Below are positions 51,761 to 61,887 of a stretch of DNA of 64,000 nucleotides, in pieces (positions within the stretch are counted from its first letter, which is position 1; every line of letters starts with the position of its first letter). This stretch comes from Rubellimicrobium aerolatum (lineage in GTDB: Bacteria; Pseudomonadota; Alphaproteobacteria; Rhodobacterales; Rhodobacteraceae). The notes below the pieces were generated by a model. It saw only the letters and a list, made by a program, of their open reading frames with translations, did not search any database and had not been told where the DNA came from. Location: the NCBI RefSeq assembly GCF_017872975.1, contig NZ_JAGGJP010000007.1, positions 116,208 through 180,207 on the forward strand. Direction: 5' to 3'. A program made the translations under genes and the position numbers.

Positions 51761-52753
51761 TCAGGAGGGCCGCGCCGCCTCGCCCTGCTGCGCCTTGCGC
51801 CAGGCCTCGGGCGTGGTGCCCTCGGCCTCGCGGAAGGCGCGGATCAGGTGGGAGGAGTCGCAGAAGCCGGTCTCGGCGGCGATGCGGGCGACCGAGCGGC
51901 TGCCGCGCCCGAGGAGGTGGCGGACCTGCGCCAGCCGGATCTGGCGGTCGGCCTGCCGGGGCGTCATGCCCAGCGCGTCGGCGAAGTGGCGCTCCAGCTT
52001 GCGCCGGCCCACGCCGAGGCGGCGGGCCAGCTCCTCCACGCCCAGCGGGGCCTCCATCGACTGCTGCATGGCGAGGAGCGCGCGCTTGACCAGCGGCTCC
52101 TGGGTGGTCAGCTCCAGCGGCAGGCCGGGCTGGGGACGCTCGGCCCCCATGGCCTCGTCGATGATCATGATGGCGAGGCTCTTGCGCGCCGCCGCCGGGC
52201 CGATGTGGCGGTCCACCAGGAAGGCCGCGAGATGCGCCGAGGACGCCCCGCCCGAGCAGGACAGCCGGTCGCGGTCCACCACGAAGATCTGGTCGGAGAC
52301 CGGCACGAGGCCGTCGAACTCGTGGAGGAAGTCCTCGTGGTGGAACCAGCTCACGCAGGCCTTGTAGCCGTTCAGGAGCCCGGCGCGGTGCAGGATGAAG
52401 GTGCCGGTGCAGACGCCGACCAGCGGCACCCCGGCCCCGGCCGCGCGGCGTAGGAAGGCGATGTGGTCGGGGAGGAGCCGCTCGATCTCGTCCACCAGCC
52501 CGCCCACGACCACGATGTAGTCGAAGCGCGACGGGTCGCCCAGCCGCTCGTCGGGGGTGACGCGGACGCCGCAGCTCGATTCCACCGGGTCCATGGTCGG
52601 CGACAGCACCCGCCAGCGGCAGAGGATCGGGCGGGAGCGGTCGCCTTCGTCCGCCGCGAGGCGCAGCACGTCCACGAAGTTCGCGAAGGCGCAGAGCGTG
52701 AAGCGCGGCGCGAGCAGGAAGCCGATGCGAAGGCGCGGGGCGGGGGTTGTCAT
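51761..52753 (-). CDS. GlxA-family AraC regulator (GbdR-like)
   Basis: A 330-residue regulator with an N-terminal DJ-1/PfpI-type glutaminase-like domain (FDYIVVVGGLVDEIERL, GVPLVGVCTGTFILHRAGLL) and a C-terminal AraC double helix-turn-helix (LGVEELARRLGVGRRKLERH, VARIAAETGFCDSSHLIRAF). This is the architecture of GbdR/GlxA, which in Pseudomonas activates glycine-betaine and sarcosine catabolism on binding the methylated amine. It is divergent from soxB across 121 bp, so it most likely controls the soxBDAG-glyA genes. Confidence 0.9.
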   Translation of the reverse strand: MTTPAPRLRIGFLLAPRFTLCAFANFVDVLRLAADEGDRSRPILCRWRVLSPTMDPVESSCGVRVTPDERLGDPSRFDYIVVVGGLVDEIERLLPDHIAFLRRAAGAGVPLVGVCTGTFILHRAGLLNGYKACVSWFHHEDFLHEFDGLVPVSDQIFVVDRDRLSCSGGASSAHLAAFLVDRHIGPAAARKSLAIMIIDEAMGAERPQPGLPLELTTQEPLVKRALLAMQQSMEAPLGVEELARRLGVGRRKLERHFADALGMTPRQADRQIRLAQVRHLLGRGSRSVARIAAETGFCDSSHLIRAFREAEGTTPEAWRKAQQGEAARPS

Positions 52754-52874
52754 GGCGGGTCCCGGATGTCGTCTCTGTCCCGGACATACAACGGTTCTGA
52801 CGCAAGGATACAGGCCCTGCGCGCGGAATCTGTCATGGTGCCGTCACACGCCGCGCCCTGACCGCGAGTCCCCC

Positions 52875-54128
52875 ATGACGCATTACTCCGCCTTCTCCCT
52901 CCTCAAGAACGCCCTGTCCGGCCACAAGAACTGGCGCGAGCACTGGCCCGACGCCCAGCCCAAGGCGGAATACGACGTGGTGATCGTCGGCGCGGGCGGG
53001 CACGGGCTCGGCGCGGCCTACTACTTGGCCAAGGAGCACGGGATCACCAACGTCGCGGTGATCGACAAGGGGTGGCTTGGCGGCGGCAACACGGGCCGCA
53101 ACACCACCATCATCCGGTCGAACTACCTGTATGACGAGAGCGCGCGGCTGTATGACCACGCGCTCGACCTCTGGGAGGACCTGAGCCAGGATCTCAACTA
53201 CAACGTCATGTATTCCAAGCGCGGCGTCCTGATGCTCGCGCACAACGTCCATGACGTGCAGAGCTTCCAGCGGCATATCCATTCCAACCGGCTGAACGGC
53301 GTGGACAACCGCTGGCTGTCGGCCGCCGAGGCGAAGGCGTTCTGCCCGCCGCTCAACATCGCGCCGGACGCGCGCTATCCGGTGGTCGGCGCGGCGCTCC
53401 AGAAGCGGGCGGGGACGGCGCGGCACGACGCGGTGGCCTGGGGCTACGCGCGTGGTGCGGCGGCGCGGGGCGTGGACATCATCCAGAACTGCCCGGTCAT
53501 CGCCATCCGGCGCGGCCCCGACGGCGCGGTGATCGGGGTGGACACGGCCAAGGGCTTCATCAAGGCCAAGAAGGTCGCGGTCTCGGCGGCGGGGAACACG
53601 TCCGTCGTGATGCAGTCGGCGGGCCTGCGGATGCCGCTGGAGAGCTATCCCTTGCAGGCGCTGGTGTCCGAGCCGATCAAGCCGATCTTCCCCTGCGTGG
53701 TCATGTCGAACACCGTCCACGCCTATATCAGCCAGTCCGACAAGGGCGAGCTGGTGATCGGGTCGGGCACGGACCAGTATGTCAGCTACTCCCAACGCGG
53801 CGGGCTGCCGCTGATCGAGCACACGGTCGCGGCGATCTGCGAGGTGTTCCCGATCTTCTCGCGGATGCGGATGCTGCGGAAATGGGGTGGCATCGTGGAC
53901 GTGACGCCCGACCGCTCGCCGATCCTCGGCAAGATGCCGGTCAAGGGGCTCTACGTGAACTGCGGCTGGGGGACGGGCGGGTTCAAGGCGACGCCGGGCG
54001 CGGCGCACCTGCTGGCCTGGACGGTCGCCAGGGACGAGCCGCACCCGATCAACGCGCCCTTCACGCTCGAACGCTTCACCACCGGCCGGCTGATCGACGA
54101 GGCCGCCGCCGCCGCCGTCGCGCACTAG
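52875..54128 (+). CDS. soxB: Sarcosine oxidase, beta subunit
   Basis: A 417-residue flavoprotein subunit that demethylates sarcosine to glycine, passing the C1 unit to tetrahydrofolate. It carries the FAD Rossmann motif VVIVGAGGHGLGAAYYLAKE, GGGNTGRNTTIIRSNYLYDE and VDVTPDRSPILGKMPVKGLY, with GTGGFKATPG near the end. The start is ATG 52875 without a strong Shine-Dalgarno. It is first in the order B-D-A-G, the usual order for heterotetrameric sarcosine oxidase. Confidence 0.97.
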   Translation: MTHYSAFSLLKNALSGHKNWREHWPDAQPKAEYDVVIVGAGGHGLGAAYYLAKEHGITNVAVIDKGWLGGGNTGRNTTIIRSNYLYDESARLYDHALDLWEDLSQDLNYNVMYSKRGVLMLAHNVHDVQSFQRHIHSNRLNGVDNRWLSAAEAKAFCPPLNIAPDARYPVVGAALQKRAGTARHDAVAWGYARGAAARGVDIIQNCPVIAIRRGPDGAVIGVDTAKGFIKAKKVAVSAAGNTSVVMQSAGLRMPLESYPLQALVSEPIKPIFPCVVMSNTVHAYISQSDKGELVIGSGTDQYVSYSQRGGLPLIEHTVAAICEVFPIFSRMRMLRKWGGIVDVTPDRSPILGKMPVKGLYVNCGWGTGGFKATPGAAHLLAWTVARDEPHPINAPFTLERFTTGRLIDEAAAAAVAH

Positions 54129-54137
54129 AGGTTCCCC

Positions 54138-54440
54138 ATGCTCCTGATCCATTGCCCCTACTGCGACGAGACCCTCCCCGAGCCCGAGTTCGCCTATGCG
54201 GGCGAGGCGCATATCGCGCGGCCCGCCGATCCGATGGCGCTGTCGGACGAGGAGTGGCGGGACTTCCTGTTCATCCGGTCGAACCCGCGCGGCAACCATT
54301 TCGAGCGCTGGCGGCACGTCAACGGCTGCGGGCGCTTCTTCAACGCCGTCCGCGACACGGTGAGCGACAAGTTCGCGATGACCTACCGCGCGGGCGAGCC
54401 GCGCCCGAACCTCGACGCGCTCAAGGAGGCCGCCGAATGA
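54138..54440 (+). CDS. soxD: Sarcosine oxidase, delta subunit
   Basis: A 100-residue zinc-binding subunit. It shows CPYC near the N-terminus and the downstream HVNGCGRFFNAVRDTVSD; His and the three cysteines are the expected Zn2+ ligands. DPMALSDEEWRDFLFIRSNP is strongly conserved in the family. It overlaps soxA by 4 nt. Confidence 0.97.
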   Translation: MLLIHCPYCDETLPEPEFAYAGEAHIARPADPMALSDEEWRDFLFIRSNPRGNHFERWRHVNGCGRFFNAVRDTVSDKFAMTYRAGEPRPNLDALKEAAE

Positions 54441-57436
54441 GCCAGCCGTTCCGCATCGCAGGCCACGGCCGGGTCGATCACGCGCAGCCCGTCCGCTTCA
54501 CCTTCGACGGGCGGACCGTCGAGGGGCGGCGCGGCGACACCGTGGCCTCGGCGCTGCTGGCCAACGGCATCCATCTCATGGGCCGCAGCTTCAAGTATCA
54601 CCGCCCGCGCGGGGTCGTCTCGGCAGGCTCGGAGGAGCCCAACGCGCTCATCGGCACCTCGCGGGGGCCGGGGCGGTTCGAGCCCAACACGCGGGCGACG
54701 ATGCAGGAGGTCCGCCAGGGGCTGACCGCCGAGAGCCAGAACAAGTGGCCTTCGCTGTCGTTCGACGTGGGGGCGATCAACGACCGGCTGGGGCGCTTCA
54801 TCCCGGCGGGGTTCTACTACAAGACCTTCAAGTGGCCGCGCAGCTTCTGGGACAAGGTCTACGAGCCCTTCATCCGGCAGGCCGCTGGCCTGGGCAAGTC
54901 GCCGACGGAGGCCGACCCGGACCATTACGCGAGCCGCCACCTGCATTGCGACGTGCTGATCGTCGGCGGCGGCCCGGCGGGCCTTGCCGCCGCGCTGGCG
55001 GCGGGGCAGTCGGGGGCCGAGACCGTGCTGGTGGACGAGCAGGCCGAGATCGGCGGCACGCTGCTGTCCGAGCCCGGCGTCCGCATCGAAGGGCAGGGGG
55101 CCTGGGACTGGCTGGCGGCGGCGCTGGCCGAGTTGCGAACGATGCCGAACGTGCGGCTGATGTCGCGCACGACGGCCATCGGCTACTACCATCAGAACAT
55201 GGTCGGCCTCTGCGAGCGGCTGACCGACCATCTCGACGTGCTGCCCGAGGGCGCCCCGCGCGAGCGGCTGTGGCGCGTGCGGGCCGGGCAGGTGGTGCTG
55301 GCGCAGGGGGCCATCGAGAAGCCGCTGGTCTTCGACGGCAACGACCGGCCCGGCGTCATGCTGGCGGGCGCGGCGCAGACCTTCCTCCACCGCTTCGGCG
55401 TCAAGGTGGGGAACCGCGTCGCCGTGGTCACGAGCCATGACAGCGCCTGGCACGGGGCCTTCGACCTCGCTCATGCGGGGGTGAAGGTCGCGGCCATCGT
55501 CGATGTCCGGGCCGAGGTGCCGCGCGTCCTGACCGCGCGGGCCGAGGCGCTGGGGATCGAGGTGCTGACCGGGCATACCGTCACCGGCACGACAGGGCGG
55601 CTGCGCGTCGCCACCGTGCGGGTGAACCCCGTCCAAGGGGGTCGCGTCGGCGCGGGCCGGACCATCGCCTGCGACGCGCTGCTGATGTGCGGCGGCTGGA
55701 CGCCCTCGCTGCATCTGTTCTCCCACACCAAGGGGTCGCTGGCCTGGGACGCCGAGGCGGGGGCCTTCCTGCCCGACCGCAAGACCGAGGAATGCGAGAT
55801 CGCTGGCGCGGGCCGGGGGCTCTGGGGCGTCGCGGCAGCGCTGGAGGACGGCGCGCGGGCCGGCGCGGCGGCGGCCAAGGCCCCGGGCCGGGTCGCGGGC
55901 GTCGGCACCTTTGCGGTCGAGGGCGACCGGACGGGAAGCGGCGTGGTCGCCAAGGAGCTGCCGACTGATCGCGACGCGGGACTGGCGAAGGCCTTCATCG
56001 ACTTCCAGAACGACGTGACCGCCAAGGATATCCGCCTCGCCGTGCGCGAGGGGATGCGGTCCATCGAGCACGTCAAGCGCTACACCACCAACGGGATGGC
56101 GACCGACCAGGGCAAGCTGTCGAACATCAACGGCCTGATGATCGCCGCCGACGCCTTGGGCAAGGAGGCGCCTGCCGTCGGCCTGACCACCTTCCGGCCG
56201 CCCTACACGCCCACGACCTTCGGGGCGCTGGCCAACCTCCGCAAGGGGCGGCACTTCGAGGTGACGCGCCGGACGGCCATCGACGCCTGGGCCGAAGCGA
56301 CGGGCGCGGTGTTCGAGCCGGTGTCGCTCTGGCGGCGGGCCTGGTACTTCCCGCAAGCCGGCGAGGACATGCACAAGGCCGTGGCGCGGGAGTGCCGGGC
56401 GGTGCGGACGGCGGTCGGGATGTTCGACGCCTCCACGCTCGGCAAGATCGAGGTCATGGGGCCGGACGCCGCGACCTTCCTGGAGCGGATGTATACGAAT
56501 CCCTGGGCCAAGCTTCAGCCGGGCCGGTGCCGCTATGGCCTTCTGCTGGGCGAGGACGGGTTCATCCGCGACGACGGCGTGATCGGCCGGCTGGCGGCGG
56601 ACAAGTTCCACGTCACCACCACGACCGGCGGCGCGGCGCGGGTGCTGAACATGATGGAGGACTACCTCCAGACCGAATGGCCCGACCTCGACGTGTGGCT
56701 GACCTCCACGACCGAGCAATGGGCCGTGGTGGCGTTGCAGGGGCCGAACGCCCGCAAGCTGCTGGAGCCGCTGGTCGAGGGGCTGGACCTCTCGGACGAC
56801 GCCTTCCCGCACATGGCGGTGGTGGAGTGCACCGTGGCCGGGTTCCCGGCGCGGCTGTTCCGGGTGTCGTTCACCGGCGAGCTGGGCTTCGAGGTCAACG
56901 TCCCCGCCCGCCATGGCCGCGCGCTCTGGGAGGCGCTGTGGCAGGCTGGGCAGGCGCATGGGGTCGTGCCCTACGGCACCGAGACGATGCACGTCCTGCG
57001 GGCCGAGAAGGGCTTCATCATCGTGGGCCAGGACACCGACGGCACCGTGACGCCGCAGGACGCGGGCCTGGGCTGGGCCATCGGCAAGGCGAAGACGGAC
57101 TTCGTCGGCAAGCGGTCGCTGGCCCGGCCCGATATCGTGGCCAAGGGGCGCAAGCAGCTCGTGGGGCTGCTGACCGAGGACCCGGCCGTGGTGCTGGAGG
57201 AGGGGGCGCAGATCGTCGCCGACCCGAACCAGCCGATCCCGATGACGATGATCGGGCACGTCACCTCGTCCTACTGGTCCGAGGCGCTGGGTCGGTCCAT
57301 CGCCATGGCGCTGGTCGAGGGCGGGCGCGACCGCATGGGCGAGGTGCTGCACATCCCCATGCCGGGCCGCACGCTGCGGGCCAAGGTGACGGTCCCCAAC
57401 TTCGTCGATCCCGACGGCCAGAAGCTCAAGGTCTGA
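54437..57436 (+). CDS. soxA: Sarcosine oxidase, alpha subunit
   Basis: A 999-residue subunit with a 2Fe-2S-ferredoxin-like N-terminal fold (VRFTFDGRTVEGRRGDTVAS, no cluster cysteines), an NAD-binding domain (DVLIVGGGPAGLAAALAAGQ, about residues 173-192), and a C-terminal aminomethyltransferase/GcvT-like folate domain (about 600-999; MFDASTLGKIEVMGPDAATF). The last part makes 5,10-methylene-THF from the methyl group of sarcosine. The length is typical. It is coupled to soxD by an ATGA overlap. Confidence 0.97.
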   Translation: MSQPFRIAGHGRVDHAQPVRFTFDGRTVEGRRGDTVASALLANGIHLMGRSFKYHRPRGVVSAGSEEPNALIGTSRGPGRFEPNTRATMQEVRQGLTAESQNKWPSLSFDVGAINDRLGRFIPAGFYYKTFKWPRSFWDKVYEPFIRQAAGLGKSPTEADPDHYASRHLHCDVLIVGGGPAGLAAALAAGQSGAETVLVDEQAEIGGTLLSEPGVRIEGQGAWDWLAAALAELRTMPNVRLMSRTTAIGYYHQNMVGLCERLTDHLDVLPEGAPRERLWRVRAGQVVLAQGAIEKPLVFDGNDRPGVMLAGAAQTFLHRFGVKVGNRVAVVTSHDSAWHGAFDLAHAGVKVAAIVDVRAEVPRVLTARAEALGIEVLTGHTVTGTTGRLRVATVRVNPVQGGRVGAGRTIACDALLMCGGWTPSLHLFSHTKGSLAWDAEAGAFLPDRKTEECEIAGAGRGLWGVAAALEDGARAGAAAAKAPGRVAGVGTFAVEGDRTGSGVVAKELPTDRDAGLAKAFIDFQNDVTAKDIRLAVREGMRSIEHVKRYTTNGMATDQGKLSNINGLMIAADALGKEAPAVGLTTFRPPYTPTTFGALANLRKGRHFEVTRRTAIDAWAEATGAVFEPVSLWRRAWYFPQAGEDMHKAVARECRAVRTAVGMFDASTLGKIEVMGPDAATFLERMYTNPWAKLQPGRCRYGLLLGEDGFIRDDGVIGRLAADKFHVTTTTGGAARVLNMMEDYLQTEWPDLDVWLTSTTEQWAVVALQGPNARKLLEPLVEGLDLSDDAFPHMAVVECTVAGFPARLFRVSFTGELGFEVNVPARHGRALWEALWQAGQAHGVVPYGTETMHVLRAEKGFIIVGQDTDGTVTPQDAGLGWAIGKAKTDFVGKRSLARPDIVAKGRKQLVGLLTEDPAVVLEEGAQIVADPNQPIPMTMIGHVTSSYWSEALGRSIAMALVEGGRDRMGEVLHIPMPGRTLRAKVTVPNFVDPDGQKLKV

Positions 57437-57446
57437 GAGGCACGCC

Positions 57447-57977
57447 ATGACCGCGCAGATCCATTCCTTCCCCCGCTCGACCGCCGTCGCCGTGACGGTG
57501 CTGCCGTTGGAGGCCCGCTTCTCGCTCCGCCTTCGGGCCGCCAGCCGCGAGGCGGCCGAGGCGGCGCTGGGGCTCCCGCTGCCCGACCGGATCGGGCGCA
57601 CCTCGGAGCAGGGCGGCCGTCGGGCGCTCTGCCTCGGCCCCGACGAGTGGCGGCTCGACGTGCCCGCCGCCGAGGCGGCGGCTGTCGCCGGGGCGCTGGA
57701 GGGGGGCATCCCCCACGCGCTCGTCGAGGTGACCGACCGCGAGGTGACGTTCCTGATCGAGGGGCCGGGGTCGCTCGACCTCCTCGCCATCGGCATCGCC
57801 CGCGATGTCCGGCGGCTGGAGGTCGGGCGCGGCGCGCGCACGGTCTTCGACGGGGTGCAGGCGGTCTTGGTCCGCGAGGGCGAGGAACGGTTCACCCTCG
57901 CCGTCTGGCGCAGCTACGCCTCGCACGTCGAGGAACTGCTCCGGCAGGGCGCTCGCGAGATCGCGCTCGGGCTCTGA
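57447..57977 (+). CDS. soxG: Sarcosine oxidase, gamma subunit
   Basis: A 176-residue subunit related to the GcvT fold, with [34 protein letters not shown] and a C-terminal [10 protein letters not shown]. It completes the heterotetramer. It starts 10 bp after soxA and ends 76 bp before glyA, suggesting one transcript. Confidence 0.94.
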   Translation: MTAQIHSFPRSTAVAVTVLPLEARFSLRLRAASREAAEAALGLPLPDRIGRTSEQGGRRALCLGPDEWRLDVPAAEAAAVAGALEGGIPHALVEVTDREVTFLIEGPGSLDLLAIGIARDVRRLEVGRGARTVFDGVQAVLVREGEERFTLAVWRSYASHVEELLRQGAREIALGL

Positions 57978-58053
57978 GCCCCTTCTTCTTGTCTTCCCGG
58001 ACGGTCCCGCGCTGCGGGGCCGCTGGCCTCCTCTTGCCCGAAAGGACCGTCCC

Positions 58054-59322
58054 ATGAAGGACCTCGCCTCCCCCGCCGTCCGCGACGTGGCCGTGGCCCG
58101 CGCCATCGCCGCCGAGCTGTCCCGCCAGCAGGACGGGATCGAGCTGATCGCCTCGGAGAACATCGTCTCGCGCGAGGTGCTGGCCGCGCAGGGGTCGGTG
58201 CTGACCAACAAGTATGCCGAGGGCTATCCCGGCAAGCGCTACTATGGCGGCTGCGAGCACGTGGACGAGGTCGAGGCGCTCGCCATCGAGCGGGCGAAGC
58301 GGCTGTTCGGGGCGGGATGGGTCAACGTCCAGCCCCATTCGGGCGCGCAGGCGAACCAGGCGGTGTTCCTGGCGCTGCTCCAGCCCGGCGACCGGATCAT
58401 GGGGCTGTCCCTCGCCCATGGCGGGCATCTGACGCACGGCTCGCCCGTCACCATGTCGGGCAGGTGGTTCGACGTGGTGAGCTACGAGGTCCGCGCCGAC
58501 GACCACCGCATCGACATGGGCGAGGTGCGACGGCTGGCGCTGGAGACGCGCCCGAAGCTGATCCTCGCGGGGGCCTCGGCCTATCCGCGCGCGATGGACT
58601 TCGCGGGGTTCCGCGCCATCGCCGACGAGGTGGGGGCCTACCTGATGGTGGACATGGCGCATTACGCCGGGCTCGTGGCAGCGGGACTCTATCCCGATCC
58701 GCTGCCGCACGCCCATGTGGTGACGACCACCACCCACAAGACGCTGCGCGGGCCGCGCGGGGGCATGATCCTGACCAACGACGAGGCGCTGGCGAAGAAG
58801 TTCAACTCGGCGGTGTTTCCCGGCAACCAGGGCGGGCCGCTGATGCACGTGATCGCGGCGAAGGCGGTGGCCTTCGGCGAGGCGCTGGAGCCGGGGTTCA
58901 AGGACTACCAGCGGCAGGTGGTCGCCAACGCGCAACGGCTGGCCGAGGTGCTGACCCAGGGGGGCTTGGGCATCGTGTCGGGCGGGACCGACTGCCACAT
59001 GGTGCTGGTGGACCTGCGGCCCTTCGGCGTGACCGGCAAGGCCGCCGAGAAGGCGCTGGAGCGGGCGGGCCTGACCTGCAACAAGAACGCCATCCCCTTC
59101 GACCCGGAGAAGCCCTTCGTCACCTCGGGCATCCGGCTCGGCACCCCCGCCGGGACCACGCGCGGCTTTGGCGAGGCCGAGTTCGCGACGGTGGGCCGGA
59201 TGATCCTGCGGGTGCTGGAGGGCCTGCGGGAGCATGGGCCGGAGGGCGACGCGGAGACCGAGGCCGAGGTGCTGGCCGGGGTGCGGGCGCTGTGCCACGC
59301 CTTCCCGATCTACGCCGACTGA
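58054..59322 (+). CDS. glyA: Serine hydroxymethyltransferase
   Basis: A 422-residue PLP enzyme interconverting serine and glycine with methylene-THF. The PLP lysine is Lys229 in [44 protein letters not shown] and [14 protein letters not shown] are the expected motifs. Placed after soxBDAG, it would combine glycine and the methylene-THF produced by sarcosine oxidase into serine; a second, housekeeping copy may exist elsewhere. GAAAGGA precedes the ATG. Confidence 0.97.
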   Translation: MKDLASPAVRDVAVARAIAAELSRQQDGIELIASENIVSREVLAAQGSVLTNKYAEGYPGKRYYGGCEHVDEVEALAIERAKRLFGAGWVNVQPHSGAQANQAVFLALLQPGDRIMGLSLAHGGHLTHGSPVTMSGRWFDVVSYEVRADDHRIDMGEVRRLALETRPKLILAGASAYPRAMDFAGFRAIADEVGAYLMVDMAHYAGLVAAGLYPDPLPHAHVVTTTTHKTLRGPRGGMILTNDEALAKKFNSAVFPGNQGGPLMHVIAAKAVAFGEALEPGFKDYQRQVVANAQRLAEVLTQGGLGIVSGGTDCHMVLVDLRPFGVTGKAAEKALERAGLTCNKNAIPFDPEKPFVTSGIRLGTPAGTTRGFGEAEFATVGRMILRVLEGLREHGPEGDAETEAEVLAGVRALCHAFPIYAD

Positions 59323-59477
59323 GGGGCCGTTCGGGCCGGGATCGGCGGCGGGACGACATATCCAGCTTGACCCGCGCGCCCAAGGGGGCCAGTGGGGGCG
59401 CGACCCTTGCGCCTTCGCGCGGACCCCCTCCCGACGCGCCGTCCTGCCGCGCGCCTCAGCCGAATCGGACCCCTGCC

Positions 59478-61334
59478 ATGATCCAGACCCTGCTCGATGC
59501 CCTCGCGGAGCGTGGATACGACACCATGACCGCCGTGCAGGAGGCCGTGACCCAGCCGGGGCTGGACGGCTCGGACCTCCTCGTGTCGGCGCAGACCGGG
59601 TCGGGCAAGACGGTGGCCTTCGGGCTTGCCATCGGGCCGACGCTGCTGGGCGAGGCGGGGGCGCTCGGCCCCGCCGGGGCGCCGCTGGCGCTGGTCGTGG
59701 CGCCCACGCGCGAACTGGCCTTCCAAGTGATGCGCGAGCTGCGCTGGCTTTACGCCAAGGCGGGGGCGAGCGTGGTGTCCTGCGTCGGCGGCATGAACAT
59801 GAGCGAGGAGCGGCGCGCGCTTGAACGCGGCGCGCACATCGTCGTCGGCACGCCGGGCCGGCTGCGCGACCACATCCAGCGCGGGTCGCTGGAGCTGGGG
59901 CAGATCCGGGCGATCGTGCTGGACGAGGCGGACGAGATGCTGGACCTCGGCTTCCGCGAGGATCTGGAGTTCATGCTCGGGCAGGCCCCCGAGGAGCGGC
60001 GCACGCTCCTGTTCTCGGCCACGGTGCCGGCCGCCATCGTCAAGCTCGCGACGCAGTTCCAGCGGGACGCGGTGCGGGTGGCGACCGTCTCGGCCACCAG
60101 CCAGCACGCCGACATCGCCTATCAGGCGGTGCGGGTCGGGCCGAACGACGCCGAGAACGCCATCATCAACGTCCTGCGCTTCCACGACGCCAAGACGGCC
60201 ATCGTCTTCGCCAACACCCGCGCCATGGTGAGCCGGCTGGGCGCGCGCTTCCAGAACCGGGGGCTGTCGGTGGTGACGCTCTCGGGCGAGCTGAGCCAGA
60301 AGGAGCGGACCCACGCGCTCCAGTCGCTGCGGGACGGGCGGGCGCGGGTCTGCGTGGCGACCGACGTGGCGGCGCGGGGGATCGACCTGCCGAACCTGGA
60401 GCTGGTCGTCCATGCCGAGCTGCCCACCAACGTCGAGGGGCTGCTGCACCGGTCGGGGCGCACCGGGCGGGCGGGGCGCAAGGGGACCTCGGTGCTGATC
60501 GTGCCGCCCCGGATGATCCGCAAGGCCGAGAACCTCCTGCGGATCGGCAAGATCCAGGCGGAGTGGACCGTCGCGCCCTCGGCCGAGGAGATCCTGCGGC
60601 GGGACGAGGAGCGGCTGCTGTCCGATCCCGTCTGGTCCGAGGAGCCCTCGGAGGAGGAGGCGGCCTTCGCCGCGAAGCTCCTGGCGGTGCATTCGCCCGA
60701 GCGGATCGCGGCGGCCTACCTGCGGCTGTCGCGGGCCGGCACCTCGGCCCCGGAGGAGCTGGGCTGGGCCGACGCGCCCGCCGAGCCCAAGGTCCGCAAG
60801 CCCTTCGGGCCGAGCACCTGGTTCGCGCTGTCGGTGGGCGCGGACGACCGGGCCGAGGCGCGGTGGCTGCTGCCGCTGCTGCTGCGCGCCGGGCGGCTCG
60901 ACAAGGACGCGATCGGCGCGATCCGGGTGCAGGCGAGCGAGAGCTTCGTGGAGATCGCCGATGACCGCGTGGAGGGGTTCCTGAAGGCGCTGGACGGGGC
61001 CACGGAGATCGAGGAGGGCGTCGGCATCCGGCGGCTGGAGGGCGCGCCGGATCTGGCGGCGGGCCAGACGGTGGGCCAGACGACGGGCCACGCGACGGGC
61101 CGCCCGGCCCCGAAGAAGGCGGGCCACCGCAAGGGGCCGCCGCGCCGCCGGGACGACGCCGAGGACCCGCGCGCCGGGGCCGGCGCGGAGGGCGACGCGG
61201 CCCCCCGGCCCCGCAAGGCCAAGCCGGCGCGGGCCGAGGAGCCGATGGTGTCGGTGACGCCGAGGGCTCCGGCGCGTCCCCGCGCCGGGTGGGACGCGGA
61301 TCGGCCCAAGCCCAAGGGACGCGGCAAGCGCTGA
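59478..61334 (+). CDS. DEAD-box RNA helicase with DbpA-type RNA-binding domain
   Basis: A 618-residue ATP-dependent RNA helicase. It shows the Q-motif GYDTMTAVQ, Walker A AQTGSGKT (residues 39-46), PTRELA, DEAD, SAT, and the C-terminal-core motifs ATDVAARGID and HRSGRTGR. A DbpA-type RNA-binding domain follows (about residues 440-530; FALSVGADDRAEARWLLPLL), and then a Lys/Arg/Pro-rich tail. This is the DeaD/CsdA layout, usually tied to ribosome assembly or cold adaptation. The stop codon lies inside a hairpin shared with the convergent gene. Confidence 0.95.
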   Translation: MIQTLLDALAERGYDTMTAVQEAVTQPGLDGSDLLVSAQTGSGKTVAFGLAIGPTLLGEAGALGPAGAPLALVVAPTRELAFQVMRELRWLYAKAGASVVSCVGGMNMSEERRALERGAHIVVGTPGRLRDHIQRGSLELGQIRAIVLDEADEMLDLGFREDLEFMLGQAPEERRTLLFSATVPAAIVKLATQFQRDAVRVATVSATSQHADIAYQAVRVGPNDAENAIINVLRFHDAKTAIVFANTRAMVSRLGARFQNRGLSVVTLSGELSQKERTHALQSLRDGRARVCVATDVAARGIDLPNLELVVHAELPTNVEGLLHRSGRTGRAGRKGTSVLIVPPRMIRKAENLLRIGKIQAEWTVAPSAEEILRRDEERLLSDPVWSEEPSEEEAAFAAKLLAVHSPERIAAAYLRLSRAGTSAPEELGWADAPAEPKVRKPFGPSTWFALSVGADDRAEARWLLPLLLRAGRLDKDAIGAIRVQASESFVEIADDRVEGFLKALDGATEIEEGVGIRRLEGAPDLAAGQTVGQTTGHATGRPAPKKAGHRKGPPRRRDDAEDPRAGAGAEGDAAPRPRKAKPARAEEPMVSVTPRAPARPRAGWDADRPKPKGRGKR

Positions 61335-61347
61335 CCCGGAGGGGTCA
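61332..61347. terminator. Compact bidirectional hairpin made of two stop codons
   Basis: TGACCC-GGAG-GGGTCA: perfect 6-bp arms. The left TGA is the helicase stop and the right TCA is the complement of the flavin reductase stop. It is GC-rich and symmetric with no T-run, so its strength as a terminator is uncertain. Confidence 0.5.
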
Positions 61348-61887
61348 GGCCGCCGGGTCGCTCATCGGCTCGGGGGCCGGGTGCAGGCCGTGCCAGCGGC
61401 GGTCGAGGTAGACCAGCGACTCCTTGTGCCCCGCCTCGGAGCGGTCCACCTGGCCCGCCATCAGCTCGGCCACCACCAGCGTCGCCCCGGCGACGGGGAA
61501 GCGGTGCAGGATGCGGGCCTGGAACCAGTTGGCGACGCCCATGTAGAACGGCTCGCCGCCGGGGAGGCGGTCCCAGCGCACGCCGGGGCCGAAGCGGTCG
61601 GCGCCCTTGGTGGCGCAGAGATCGGCCAAGGGACGGTCCTGGCGGCGCAGGAGGTGGATCACCAGCGTCTCGGCCCGCAGGAGCGGGGCCGAGCTGGTCG
61701 AGCCCTCGGAGAGCGAGAAGGCCACGGTCGGCGGCGCGGCGCTGACCGAGATGAGCGAGCTCACCGTCAAGGCCACGGGGCCGTCGCCCGGGTCGGCGGT
61801 CAGGATCGCAACGCCGGCGGGGTGCTGGCGGAACGCGCCCTTGAAGGCCTCCGACAGGTCGGGCTCGGGGCTCGGGACGTCGGTCAT
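61345..61887 (-). CDS. Flavin reductase-like FMN-binding protein
   Basis: A 180-residue protein of the flavin_reduct domain family. AFKGAFRQHPAGVAILTADP begins the FMN-binding barrel; ALTVSSLISVSAAPPTVAFS and a C-terminal GHKESLVYLDRRWHGL complete the pattern. Such proteins reduce FMN/FAD with NAD(P)H for a partner monooxygenase. The start is ATG 61887 behind GGGAG with 9-nt spacing; a longer in-frame start at 61953 adds an Arg/Pro-rich stretch and is unlikely. No partner oxygenase is encoded adjacent. Confidence 0.9.
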   Translation of the reverse strand: MTDVPSPEPDLSEAFKGAFRQHPAGVAILTADPGDGPVALTVSSLISVSAAPPTVAFSLSEGSTSSAPLLRAETLVIHLLRRQDRPLADLCATKGADRFGPGVRWDRLPGGEPFYMGVANWFQARILHRFPVAGATLVVAELMAGQVDRSEAGHKESLVYLDRRWHGLHPAPEPMSDPAA

